Assembly (NCBI GenBank): GCA_900539625.1
Contig: UQCW01000021.1
Location: 1 to 40,662 of the forward strand
Direction: 5' to 3'
DNA length: 40,662 bases
Origin: an uncultured Prevotella sp.
GTDB lineage: Bacteria > Bacteroidota > Bacteroidia > Bacteroidales > Bacteroidaceae
Positions 1 to 5,981 of the stretch are shown piece by piece. Positions within the stretch are counted from its first letter, which is position 1. Each line of letters begins with the position of its first letter. The notes beneath the pieces are model-generated. The model was given only the letters and a program-made list of their open reading frames with translations. It was not told where the DNA came from and made no database searches. A program made the translations under genes and the position numbers.

Positions 1-541
1 AGTAAGTATCCATGTGTTTCTTGCTCCAGTAGGTTTTGCCACGATTGAAAGTCCGGGGAATGTTGTTTTTCTTGGCTACCAAGAATATCCATGATTCGTT
101 TACATGATACTTTTCCTTGACTTCGGCTGTGGTGTAGAAGTCGGTGATAGGGGCTTTCTCTTTTGTTGGAGTATGGAACTCTGTTGGATTATTGAATAAC
201 TCATCAATATCCTCTTTCTTCAAAAGGTATTTGAAGCCCAATCGAGTAACCTTTAATTCACCTCGTTTAATGTATCCGTAAACGGTAGGTCGGGTTACTC
301 CGAGATAGATTGCAGTCTCGGTAATTGTGAGAAATGGCTTGTCTTTGATTCTTTCAATAGGCTTTTTATCAATCTTCTTCTCCACGAATTGATTGTTAGC
401 TTTGATTGCTTCGTCACGCTTCTTCTTTTTATAAAGAGCGTTGGCGCATTGTTTGGAACAACATGCTGTTGTTGTTTTTTGGGCGATAAACTCTTTACCG
501 CACCAAGCGCAAATTCGCTTAATTTTCAGGTTACTGCTCAT
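1..541 (-). CDS. Helix-turn-helix protein of a mobile element, C-terminus cut by window edge
   Basis: An open frame runs from an ATG at 541 leftward off the window, giving 180 codons without a stop. The N-terminus has a small zinc-ribbon-like cluster (CAWC followed by CC and C within about 20 residues). A first excisionase/MerR-like HTH follows at about residues 65-112 (FLTITETAIYLGVTRPTVYG, then an IKRGEL turn). A second HTH-like segment with the same layout starts near residue 130 (FYTTAEVKEKYHV). Tandem HTH proteins of this type are commonly found beside tyrosine integrases in Bacteroidales integrative and mobilizable elements, where they act in excision or regulation; that role is inferred here. 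The gene points away from mnmE, and the 3' end and any integrase lie outside the window. Confident that it is coding, moderately confident of the element context. Confidence 0.75.
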   Translation of the reverse strand, partial: MSSNLKIKRICAWCGKEFIAQKTTTACCSKQCANALYKKKKRDEAIKANNQFVEKKIDKKPIERIKDKPFLTITETAIYLGVTRPTVYGYIKRGELKVTRLGFKYLLKKEDIDELFNNPTEFHTPTKEKAPITDFYTTAEVKEKYHVNESWIFLVAKKNNIPRTFNRGKTYWSKKHMDTY

Positions 542-572
542 TTCAATTCATCTTTATTTCTCCGTTATTACT

Positions 573-607
573 GTAAATTCCCGTAAAACCGTGTAAAATG
601 GCGTATA
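573..607. repeat. 10-bp phased direct repeats upstream of the HTH gene
   Basis: GTAAA, GTAAAA, GTAAAA and GTATA begin at 573, 583, 593 and 603, exactly one helical turn apart. They lie just upstream of the HTH gene start (541), so they could be its operator, or arm-type binding sites for an integrase or excisionase near an element end. Visible in the sequence; the function is inferred. Confidence 0.5.
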
Positions 608-687
608 GTTTCTCTACTACCTTTCCACTGAATTTTTGGTCTTTGACAAGCGAGCAACAAATACGGTACAAAAATGAGCTGAAAAAG

Positions 688-717
688 CCCTATAAACGAT
701 AACCATCGCTTATAGGG
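688..717. other. Strong hairpin in the presumed element end
   Basis: CCCTATAA pairs with TTATAGGG, and an inner CGAT pairs with ATCG around an AACC loop, with one mismatch between the two stems. It lies between the HTH gene and the mnmE terminator. There is no T-run, so it is more likely a protein- or recombination-related site than a terminator. Confidence 0.4.
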
Positions 718-749
718 ATAAAAAGAAAGGCGCTCAAAATGAACGCCTT
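716..749 (-). terminator. Intrinsic terminator downstream of mnmE
   Basis: On the minus strand AAGGCG and CGCCTT form a stem with an 11-nt loop, followed by TTCTTTTT. It lies about 45 bp past the mnmE stop codon and reads in the mnmE direction. Confidence 0.55.
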
Positions 750-791
750 AATAATCATTGATGATATATGCTAATCGTTGGTAATCACCAC

Positions 792-812
792 TTATTTACC
801 GATGCAAAACTT
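792..812. other. Candidate attachment site at the mnmE 3' end
   Basis: The last codons of mnmE (encoding FCIGK and the stop) border the element-like segment at 1-750. The 3' end of mnmE (trmE/thdF) is the known target of SGI1-type islands in gammaproteobacteria. If the same target is used here, the core would fall in these bases. The second att copy lies outside the window, so no duplication can be shown. Confidence 0.3.
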
Positions 813-2222
813 GCTGAAAATGTTGTGTAACACATCGTCTGAACTTATCTTACCAACGATTTCACCCAGATGATAAATACACTCGCGCAGGTCTTGTGAA
901 ATGAAGTCTCCCGAAAGATTTATTTTTATGCCGTCCACAACCCGGTGAAGCGACTCTGAAGCCAAGGAGAGGGATTCATAATGTCTGGCGTTGCTAACTA
1001 TCACGTCTGAAGAGGATTCTTTGGATATTATAGAAGAGACGGTGTTTAATAGCAATTGCTTTAAACGGGAGATGTCTGCTTCGGCATGTGCACAAATCTG
1101 TATGGCTGAGTTGGATTCTGTATTATGCTGTTTCGTTTCCTGCGCTAACGCCTCTACCCTCTCCTCTTCGAGAAGATCCATTTTGTTTAGAACTATAATT
1201 AGTTTCTTGTCGGCCAAAAATGGCATCAGTGTAGAGGCCAGTTCGTCATATTGCTCTTGAAAATGTGTTGCGTCAAAAACCCACATGACGATTTCTGCCT
1301 CTTTGATTTTGTCGTAGGTGCGCTCAATGCCCATCTGCTCGACAAGGTCGTTTGTCTCGCGTATTCCTGCCGTATCAATAAAGCGCACAAGCGTACCATC
1401 CATGTTGATACATTCTTCTATGGTATCTCGTGTTGTGCCTTGAATGTCGCTCACAAGGGCGCGGTTTTCATTGATAAGGGCATTGAGCAGTGTTGATTTT
1501 CCGGCATTCGTCTCTCCGATAATGGCCACTGGCAGGCCTTTCTTCAGGACATTGCCCAATTTGAAGGAATGACATAGGAAGTCGATGTGTTGCTGGGCTT
1601 CTGTTGCCCATGAAAGAATTTCTGTGCGGTCGGCAAATTCAAGTTCTTCGTGGTCTGAAAAATCCAGTTCCAACTCCAGCATAGAAGTGATGTGCAAGAG
1701 TTTGTCGCGAAGTTCCACGATTTTCTTGCTGTAATCTCCACGCATCTGCTTCATGGCCATGCGATGGTTGGCCTGCGTTGTTGAAGAAATGAGGTCGGCA
1801 ACAGCTTCTGCCTGGCTCAAATCCATCTTGCCGTTCAAGAAGGCCCGTTTGGTAAATTCCCCTGGCAGGGCCATGGTACAGCCGCCCTGCAGGAGTAATT
1901 CCAAAACCTTGTTGAGGATATAGGAGGAACCGTGGCAGGAAATCTCCACAACGTTTTCTCCCGTATAGGAATGTGGAGCATGGAAAATACTTACGATGAC
2001 TTCGTCTATCAACTCGCCGCTCTTGTCCGTGATTCTTCCAAATGAGCATGTGCCTGCTGGAATGTCTGCCAGGTGTTTTTTTGAAACAGGTGAGAATATT
2101 CCATCAACAATATCAAATGCCTTTGCACCTGAGACTCGGATAACGCCAATTGCACCGCCTTGAGCTGTTGAAGGTGCACAAATTGTCAAGTCGTTTCTGT
2201 CTATATTTTGAAGATTTATCAT
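792..2222 (-). CDS. mnmE: tRNA uridine-5-carboxymethylaminomethyl modification GTPase MnmE
   Basis: MnmE works with MnmG to modify the wobble uridine (cmnm5U) of certain tRNAs. The N-terminal formyl-THF-binding domain starts at TICAPSTAQGGAIGVIRVSG, followed by the helical domain. The inserted G domain has G1 GETNAGKS (near residue 240), G2 GTTRDT, G3 DTAG and G4 NKMD. The C-terminal FCIGK carries the catalytic cysteine and ends the protein normally. The ATG at 2222 gives 476 aa, normal for the family. The frame stays open to 2282, but the extra 20 residues (MNTYLPSDG and on) are translated from a palindromic repeat and are unlikely to be native. The 3' end has the sequence context used as an integration site by some elements in other phyla, and a mobile-element gene lies beyond it. 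Confidence 0.95.
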   Translation of the reverse strand: MINLQNIDRNDLTICAPSTAQGGAIGVIRVSGAKAFDIVDGIFSPVSKKHLADIPAGTCSFGRITDKSGELIDEVIVSIFHAPHSYTGENVVEISCHGSSYILNKVLELLLQGGCTMALPGEFTKRAFLNGKMDLSQAEAVADLISSTTQANHRMAMKQMRGDYSKKIVELRDKLLHITSMLELELDFSDHEELEFADRTEILSWATEAQQHIDFLCHSFKLGNVLKKGLPVAIIGETNAGKSTLLNALINENRALVSDIQGTTRDTIEECINMDGTLVRFIDTAGIRETNDLVEQMGIERTYDKIKEAEIVMWVFDATHFQEQYDELASTLMPFLADKKLIIVLNKMDLLEEERVEALAQETKQHNTESNSAIQICAHAEADISRLKQLLLNTVSSIISKESSSDVIVSNARHYESLSLASESLHRVVDGIKINLSGDFISQDLRECIYHLGEIVGKISSDDVLHNIFSKFCIGK

Positions 2223-2224
2223 AG

Positions 2225-2374
2225 GTAGGTGTTCAAAATTATTGGGGGATGAAGAGCCATCTGACGGTAAGTAGGTGTTCAATAATATTTATAGTATCCA
2301 TGCAGGTGGAAACCAGTCTGATATTGCCTTGCTGTACGACAAGGCAATATCAGGCGAACTTTGAGCACCTACTT
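2225..2374. repeat. Family A palindromic repeat, rearranged copy, plus a partial terminus
   Basis: The main copy spans 2269-2374 (106 bp). It starts AAGTAGGTGTTCAA and ends GCACCTACTT. Its left side matches the inverted right half of the full copies at 29653 and 30810, including the stretches GTATCCATGCAGGTG and CAGTCTGATATTGCCTTG. It then folds back over a short loop (CTGTA) into CGACAAGGCAATATC. A second partial terminus, TAGGTGTTCAAAATTA, lies at 2226-2241. The repeat fills the mnmE-mlaF gap, and the partial terminus reads TAATTTTG toward mnmE. Confidence 0.75.
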
Positions 2375-2440
2375 ATCACTGGAATTACTATACTGGATCA
2401 GCAGCTTCTTCAACTATGACGCTTACGATGTGGAGGATTT

Positions 2441-3211
2441 TTATTTTTCTTGCTGGTCTAATTCCACATCTTTGACCTTGCGGAACAAGTCTGAGGCAAA
2501 GATAAAACTATTGAGTTTCTCATTGTCTGAACTGACAATTTCGTCTTTTGTACCCTCCCATTCTGCTTTGCCTTCACACAGAAATAGGATGTGCTCCCCT
2601 ATTTCCATTACGGAATTCATGTCGTGGGTGTTGATGATGGTGGTCATGTTGTATTCGCTCGTTATGTCGTGTATCAAGTTGTCGATAACGAGTGAAGTTT
2701 TGGGGTCAAGACCTGAATTGGGTTCGTCACAAAATAGGTATTTGGGATTGAGGACAATGGCACGGGCTATGGCCACGCGCTTTTGCATACCGCCGGAGAT
2801 TTCGCCTGGCAGTTTTTTCTCAGCATCTAAAAGATTGACTCTGTCTAAACAATAGCGTGCTCGCTTCAAGCGGTCTTTGAATGAGTCTGAGGAAAACATG
2901 TCCAGGGGAAACATGACATTTTCAAGTACGGTCATTGAGTCAAACAAAGCGCCCGACTGGAAAATCATGCCCATTTCTCTGCGAAGCAGGGCTCTTTCGC
3001 GTTTATTCATTCGCACAAGGCTTCTGTTGTCGTAGAGTATATTGCCCGCAGTGGGTTCAAGCAATCCAACGATACATTTCATAAGTACGGTCTTGCCGGA
3101 ACCACTTTGACCGATTATCAAATTGGTTTTGCCGTTTTCAAAGCGACTGTAGATTCCCTTCAGAACGACTTTGTCATTGAATGATTTATGTAGATCCTTA
3201 ATTTCTATCAT
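2441..3211 (-). CDS. mlaF: ABC transporter ATP-binding protein, MlaF type
   Basis: This is the ATPase of an Mla-type phospholipid transport system at the inner membrane. The 256-aa protein has Walker A GQSGSGKT (about residues 34-41), the signature ISGGMQKRVAIARA, Walker B YLFCDEP with the following NSGLDP, and the switch histidine in NTHD. Order and length fit MlaF/Ttg2A. It overlaps the upstream permease gene by 4 bp (ATGA), which indicates translational coupling. The C-terminus (KVKDVELDQQEK) is short and charged. No MlaD, MlaB or MlaC gene is adjacent, so the substrate-binding partner must be encoded elsewhere. The family is well supported; substrate and direction of transport are inferred. 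Confidence 0.88.
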   Translation of the reverse strand: MIEIKDLHKSFNDKVVLKGIYSRFENGKTNLIIGQSGSGKTVLMKCIVGLLEPTAGNILYDNRSLVRMNKRERALLRREMGMIFQSGALFDSMTVLENVMFPLDMFSSDSFKDRLKRARYCLDRVNLLDAEKKLPGEISGGMQKRVAIARAIVLNPKYLFCDEPNSGLDPKTSLVIDNLIHDITSEYNMTTIINTHDMNSVMEIGEHILFLCEGKAEWEGTKDEIVSSDNEKLNSFIFASDLFRKVKDVELDQQEK

Positions 3212-3954
3212 GAAAGCAACTGTGTTAGGAACATATCTGAGAATAATATAAGCATGCTGCTTGACACAACAGCATTTGTGCTTGCCTTTCCTACATTTAC
3301 AGAGCCTCCTTCAACGGTGTAGCCGTAGTATGAAGAGACGCTTGCAATGATGAACGCAAAGAACAGACTTTTGACGGTGCCCATCCAGAAGAACCACTGG
3401 TTGAAATCATGCTGCATTCCCGATGTCAAATCTGTTGCCGTGATGATATGGCCGATGTATGCTGTTGCATAGGCACCGACAACTCCACTGACTGTGCTGA
3501 AAACGACGAGGAAAGGAATGACGGTTACAAGTCCTAAAATCTTTGGCAATATGAGAAATGACGCGGAGTTTATGCCCATTATCTCTAATGCGTCAATCTG
3601 CTGGGTTGTACGCATTGTTCCGAGTTCGGAGGCTATGTTGGAACCGACTTTTCCTGAAAGTATCAAACACATGATGGAAGATGAAAATTCCAAAAGCATG
3701 ATTTCGCGTGTCACATATCCAGAGACCCATAACGGCATCCAAGCGCTCTGGATATTGAGCTTTATCTGGATGCAGATAACAGCGCCTATGAAGAAGGATA
3801 TGAGCAGAACAATTGCTATTGAATTGAGTCCCAATTGTATCATTTCCTTCAGGTATTGCTTGAAGAACATACGCATTCTTTCTGGACGGGAGAAAACGCG
3901 TCCCATTAAAAACAGGTACTGGCCGAACGCATGTAGAAATTTGGTTATATACAT
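3208..3954 (-). CDS. mlaE: ABC transporter permease, MlaE family
   Basis: This inner-membrane permease of an Mla-type lipid transporter has 248 aa with about five hydrophobic segments. The family hallmark region is clear: GKVGSNIASELGTMRTTQQIDALEIMGINS, i.e. the conserved ExGxMxxxxQIDAL motif before a conserved proline (LILPK). It pairs with the overlapping mlaF gene. The start at 3954 lies 5 bp after the end of an amber-interrupted frame (3960-4262), spacing typical of an operon. The MCE-domain partner (MlaD) is not in the window. Confidence 0.88.
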   Translation of the reverse strand: MYITKFLHAFGQYLFLMGRVFSRPERMRMFFKQYLKEMIQLGLNSIAIVLLISFFIGAVICIQIKLNIQSAWMPLWVSGYVTREIMLLEFSSSIMCLILSGKVGSNIASELGTMRTTQQIDALEIMGINSASFLILPKILGLVTVIPFLVVFSTVSGVVGAYATAYIGHIITATDLTSGMQHDFNQWFFWMGTVKSLFFAFIIASVSSYYGYTVEGGSVNVGKASTNAVVSSSMLILFSDMFLTQLLS

Positions 3955-3959
3955 ATTGG

Positions 3960-4262
3960 TTATCTGATTAGAATTTCACTATCGAGAGAAAGTCTGCTGG
4001 TACTTGCAATATGGAGCGTCTTTAAAACCTCTCCAAACGCCTGCTTGAAACGTTCAAGCTATAACGAATGAGAATCTATTTGATCCTGAAATGTTTTCAT
4101 GTCGGATTTCTTGGTAATCTCCGTTGCATCGGGAAATCTCTCGTCATACCATTTTTCGAAACATTCCAGCGATATTTTTTTCATTTGGATTCTCCCCGCA
4201 GAGAGGCCGCTTCTATAATGATGATATGGTAATAAATTCCTGTTATAATTGCCGTCGCTCAT
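3960..4262 (-). pseudogene. Small unknown gene interrupted by an in-frame amber codon
   Basis: A frame opens at 4262 (or at an internal ATG at 4184, MKKISLECFEKWYDERF) and reaches TAG at 4059-4061. The same frame then continues for 32 protein-like codons (LERFKQAFGEVLKTLHIAST and on) to a TAA at 3960, 5 bp before mlaE. A single base change of TGG to TAG would explain it. The composite would be about 100 aa, or 74 aa from the internal ATG. I do not recognise the family. Alternatives are a short functional 67-aa protein, an assembly error, or chance openness after the stop. Its position suggests it was the first gene of the mla operon. Confidence 0.4.
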
Positions 4263-4283
4263 AAACGATAAATATAAAATTGC

Positions 4284-4382
4284 CTTTCATCAGTCATGTA
4301 GCCTACTACACTTCTTCTATGAGGCGTTTGTAGAAACAAAATACTACGACTATTCAATATAAGTAATGGTGTAGACCTACTT
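4284..4382 (-). repeat. Family A palindromic repeat, half copy
   Basis: Read on the minus strand from 4382, AAGTAGGT is followed by TTATATTGAATAGTCGTA, TATTTTGTTTCTACA, GAAGAAG and the core GGCTACATGACTGATGAAAG. This matches the left half of the full copies at 29653 and 30810 with scattered differences. The right half is missing. It lies between the rplT terminator and the small ORF upstream of mlaE. Confidence 0.65.
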
Positions 4383-4387
4383 ACTGA

Positions 4388-4434
4388 CGAAAAAAGGTGT
4401 ACCATAACCTATTATCTGGTCGCGGCACACCTTT
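4388..4434 (-). terminator. Terminator of the thrS-infC-rpmI-rplT cluster
   Basis: AAAGGTGT and ACACCTTT form a stem about 35 bp past the rplT stop. On the minus strand the 3' arm runs straight into a TTTTTT tract. This is a classic intrinsic terminator for the ribosomal protein cluster. Confidence 0.75.
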
Positions 4435-4468
4435 ATTTATAAAGACTTATCTTTTGCTATATAGAGTC

Positions 4469-4813
4469 TTACTTCACCTTAGCAACAATTGCCTTGAAAG
4501 CTTCAGGATTGTTAACTGCGAGGTCAGCGAGGACCTTACGGTTAATTTCGATACCAGCTTTGTGCAAATTGCCCATCAACTGAGAATAAGAAAGACCTTC
4601 CAAACGAGCAGCTGCATTGATACGCTGAATCCACAAAGCACGGAAGTTGCGTTTCTTCGTGCGACGGTCACGGAATGCGTATGTCAAACCTTTTTCCCAA
4701 GTGTTCTTGGCAACGGTCCACACATTCTTGCGGGCACCAAAATAACCGCGAGTTAATTTAAGAATTCTTTTTCTCTTTGCTCTTGAAGCAACATGATTGA
4801 CTGATCTTGGCAT
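4469..4813 (-). CDS. rplT: 50S ribosomal protein L20
   Basis: L20 binds 23S rRNA early in large-subunit assembly and in several bacteria represses its own operon. The 114-aa protein starts MPRSVNHVASRAKRKRILKL and contains the family stretches RGYFGARKN, YAFRDRRTKKRNFR and LWIQRINAAAR. Its length is normal. It is the last gene of infC-rpmI-rplT and is followed by a strong terminator. Confidence 0.97.
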   Translation of the reverse strand: MPRSVNHVASRAKRKRILKLTRGYFGARKNVWTVAKNTWEKGLTYAFRDRRTKKRNFRALWIQRINAAARLEGLSYSQLMGNLHKAGIEINRKVLADLAVNNPEAFKAIVAKVK

Positions 4814-4911
4814 AATTTTTTGTTTTTAGGTTGTTAGCGTCGTACTGATTTATACGCTCTTAATGCTAAACATCCAGTTAACTTTTTTGTTAATTAATTA
4901 AAAGACTGCGA

Positions 4912-5109
4912 TTAACGAAGACAGAGAAGTTCTCTTACTTGCTTAACGTTGGTACGATCGACCAATGCGACATGATCGAGATTACGCTTCTGCTTTTTGG
5001 TCTTCTTAGTCAATATATGACTATGATAAGCATGCTGTCTTTTAATTTTACCCGTTCCGGTAAGAGCGAATCTTTTTTTTGCACCGGAATTAGTCTTAAC
5101 TTTTGGCAT
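4912..5109 (-). CDS. rpmI: 50S ribosomal protein L35
   Basis: This small basic large-subunit protein of 65 aa starts MPKVKTNSGAKKRFALTGTG and has the conserved KRQHAYHSHILTKKTKKQKR. It lies between infC and rplT, the usual order, with about 80-100 bp gaps on each side, so the three are likely cotranscribed. Confidence 0.97.
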   Translation of the reverse strand: MPKVKTNSGAKKRFALTGTGKIKRQHAYHSHILTKKTKKQKRNLDHVALVDRTNVKQVRELLCLR

Positions 5110-5188
5110 TTTCTTTGTATTTTAAATTATTATTATAACAAGCGGCTGCGTGAGATACCAAACACAGACGCGCTTTTTCTATCTTATA

Positions 5189-5848
5189 TTAGAAGTCTTC
5201 GCCTTCCACCTTTGGACCAGTGTATTCTTTCTGCGTTTTCTTTGCAGGTGCCACTTTCACTTTTTCGGCTTTATTTGAAGCGGGATTCTTTTCATCTTCC
5301 TGCTCTTCGGTTTTCTTAGGTGCAGCAACTTTTTTAGGAGCGATGAAAATAATCATTCTCTTACCCTCAAGCACTGGCATCTGTTCAACCTTACCGTATT
5401 CTTCCAAGTCATTAGCAAATCTCAGAAGCAGGACTTCACCTTGCTCCTTAAACAAAATGCTTCTGCCTCTAAAGAAAACATAGGCCTTTACTTTGTCACC
5501 TTCGGTCAAAAAATCCTTGGCATGTTTCAATTTGAAGTTGTAATCATGTTCATCCGTCTGAGGACCGAATCTGATTTCCTTGACCTCTATCTTAACCTGC
5601 TTGGCTTTCAGTTCCTTCTGGCGTTTCTTCTGCTGGTAAAGGAATTTCGAATAATCAATCAATCTACACACAGGCGGCTGAGCGTTTGGCGAAATCTCAA
5701 CCAAATCCACACCCTTTTGCTCTGCCAATTGAATGGCTTTATGGGTAGGCATTACAGTTGACTCAACGTCATCACCAACTAAACGTACTTCTCGAGAACG
5801 GATTTGCTCGTTGATACGATAGTTATTTTTTATCTTCTCATTTTTCAT
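5189..5848 (-). CDS. infC: Translation initiation factor IF-3
   Basis: IF-3 binds the 30S subunit and checks start codon and initiator tRNA. The N-terminal domain begins near YRINEQIRSREVRLVGDD, followed by the linker with KKRQKELKAKQVKIEVKEIRF and the C-terminal domain with DKVKAYVFFRGR and MIIFIAPKK. The 219-aa length exceeds the about 180 aa of E. coli IF-3 because of a Lys/Glu/Ala-rich tail of about 45 residues after IAPKK, ending VEGEDF. The start is an ordinary ATG at 5848, not the rare AUU used for autoregulation in enterobacteria. A hairpin and a promoter match lie in the 130-bp gap before it. Confidence 0.96.
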   Translation of the reverse strand: MKNEKIKNNYRINEQIRSREVRLVGDDVESTVMPTHKAIQLAEQKGVDLVEISPNAQPPVCRLIDYSKFLYQQKKRQKELKAKQVKIEVKEIRFGPQTDEHDYNFKLKHAKDFLTEGDKVKAYVFFRGRSILFKEQGEVLLLRFANDLEEYGKVEQMPVLEGKRMIIFIAPKKVAAPKKTEEQEDEKNPASNKAEKVKVAPAKKTQKEYTGPKVEGEDF

Positions 5849-5915
5849 TCAGAACTTGTATATAGATAATATTGATTTTTTGCTTTAGTGATTTATACGA
5901 CTTCACCATTAATGG

Positions 5916-5962
5916 AGGAAGCAAAATGCGATGGCAAGGCACCGCATTTTGTTCTTCTTCCT
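5916..5962. promoter_or_regulatory. Strong hairpin in the infC leader
   Basis: AGGAAG pairs with CTTCCT, and CAAAATGCG pairs with CGCATTTTG around a short loop that can extend the stem; six bases (AAGAAC, minus strand) form an internal bulge. It lies between the thrS stop and infC, downstream of a promoter match. There is no T-run on the minus strand, so it looks more like a processing or autoregulatory leader structure than a terminator. Confidence 0.45.
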
Positions 5963-5973
5963 ATTTTCCGCTG

Positions 5974-5981
5974 CAAAGTTA
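5974..5981 (-). promoter_or_regulatory. -7 promoter element for infC overlapping the thrS stop codon
   Basis: TAACTTTG on the minus strand matches the Bacteroidetes -7 consensus TAnnTTTG, and its first three bases are the thrS stop codon TAA. No clear TTTG is seen at -33. It would give infC-rpmI-rplT a transcript of their own with a leader of about 120 nt. Confidence 0.4.

Noticed and set aside
2361..2855. 164-codon plus-strand ORF opposite mlaF
   Set aside because: It starts in a repeat and overlaps the conserved mlaF reading frame; low-complexity Ser-rich translation.
3960..4262. UAG recoding (readthrough) as an explanation of the amber codon
   Set aside because: RF1 with the PAT motif is encoded in the same window and the other genes end with ordinary stops; a point mutation is simpler.
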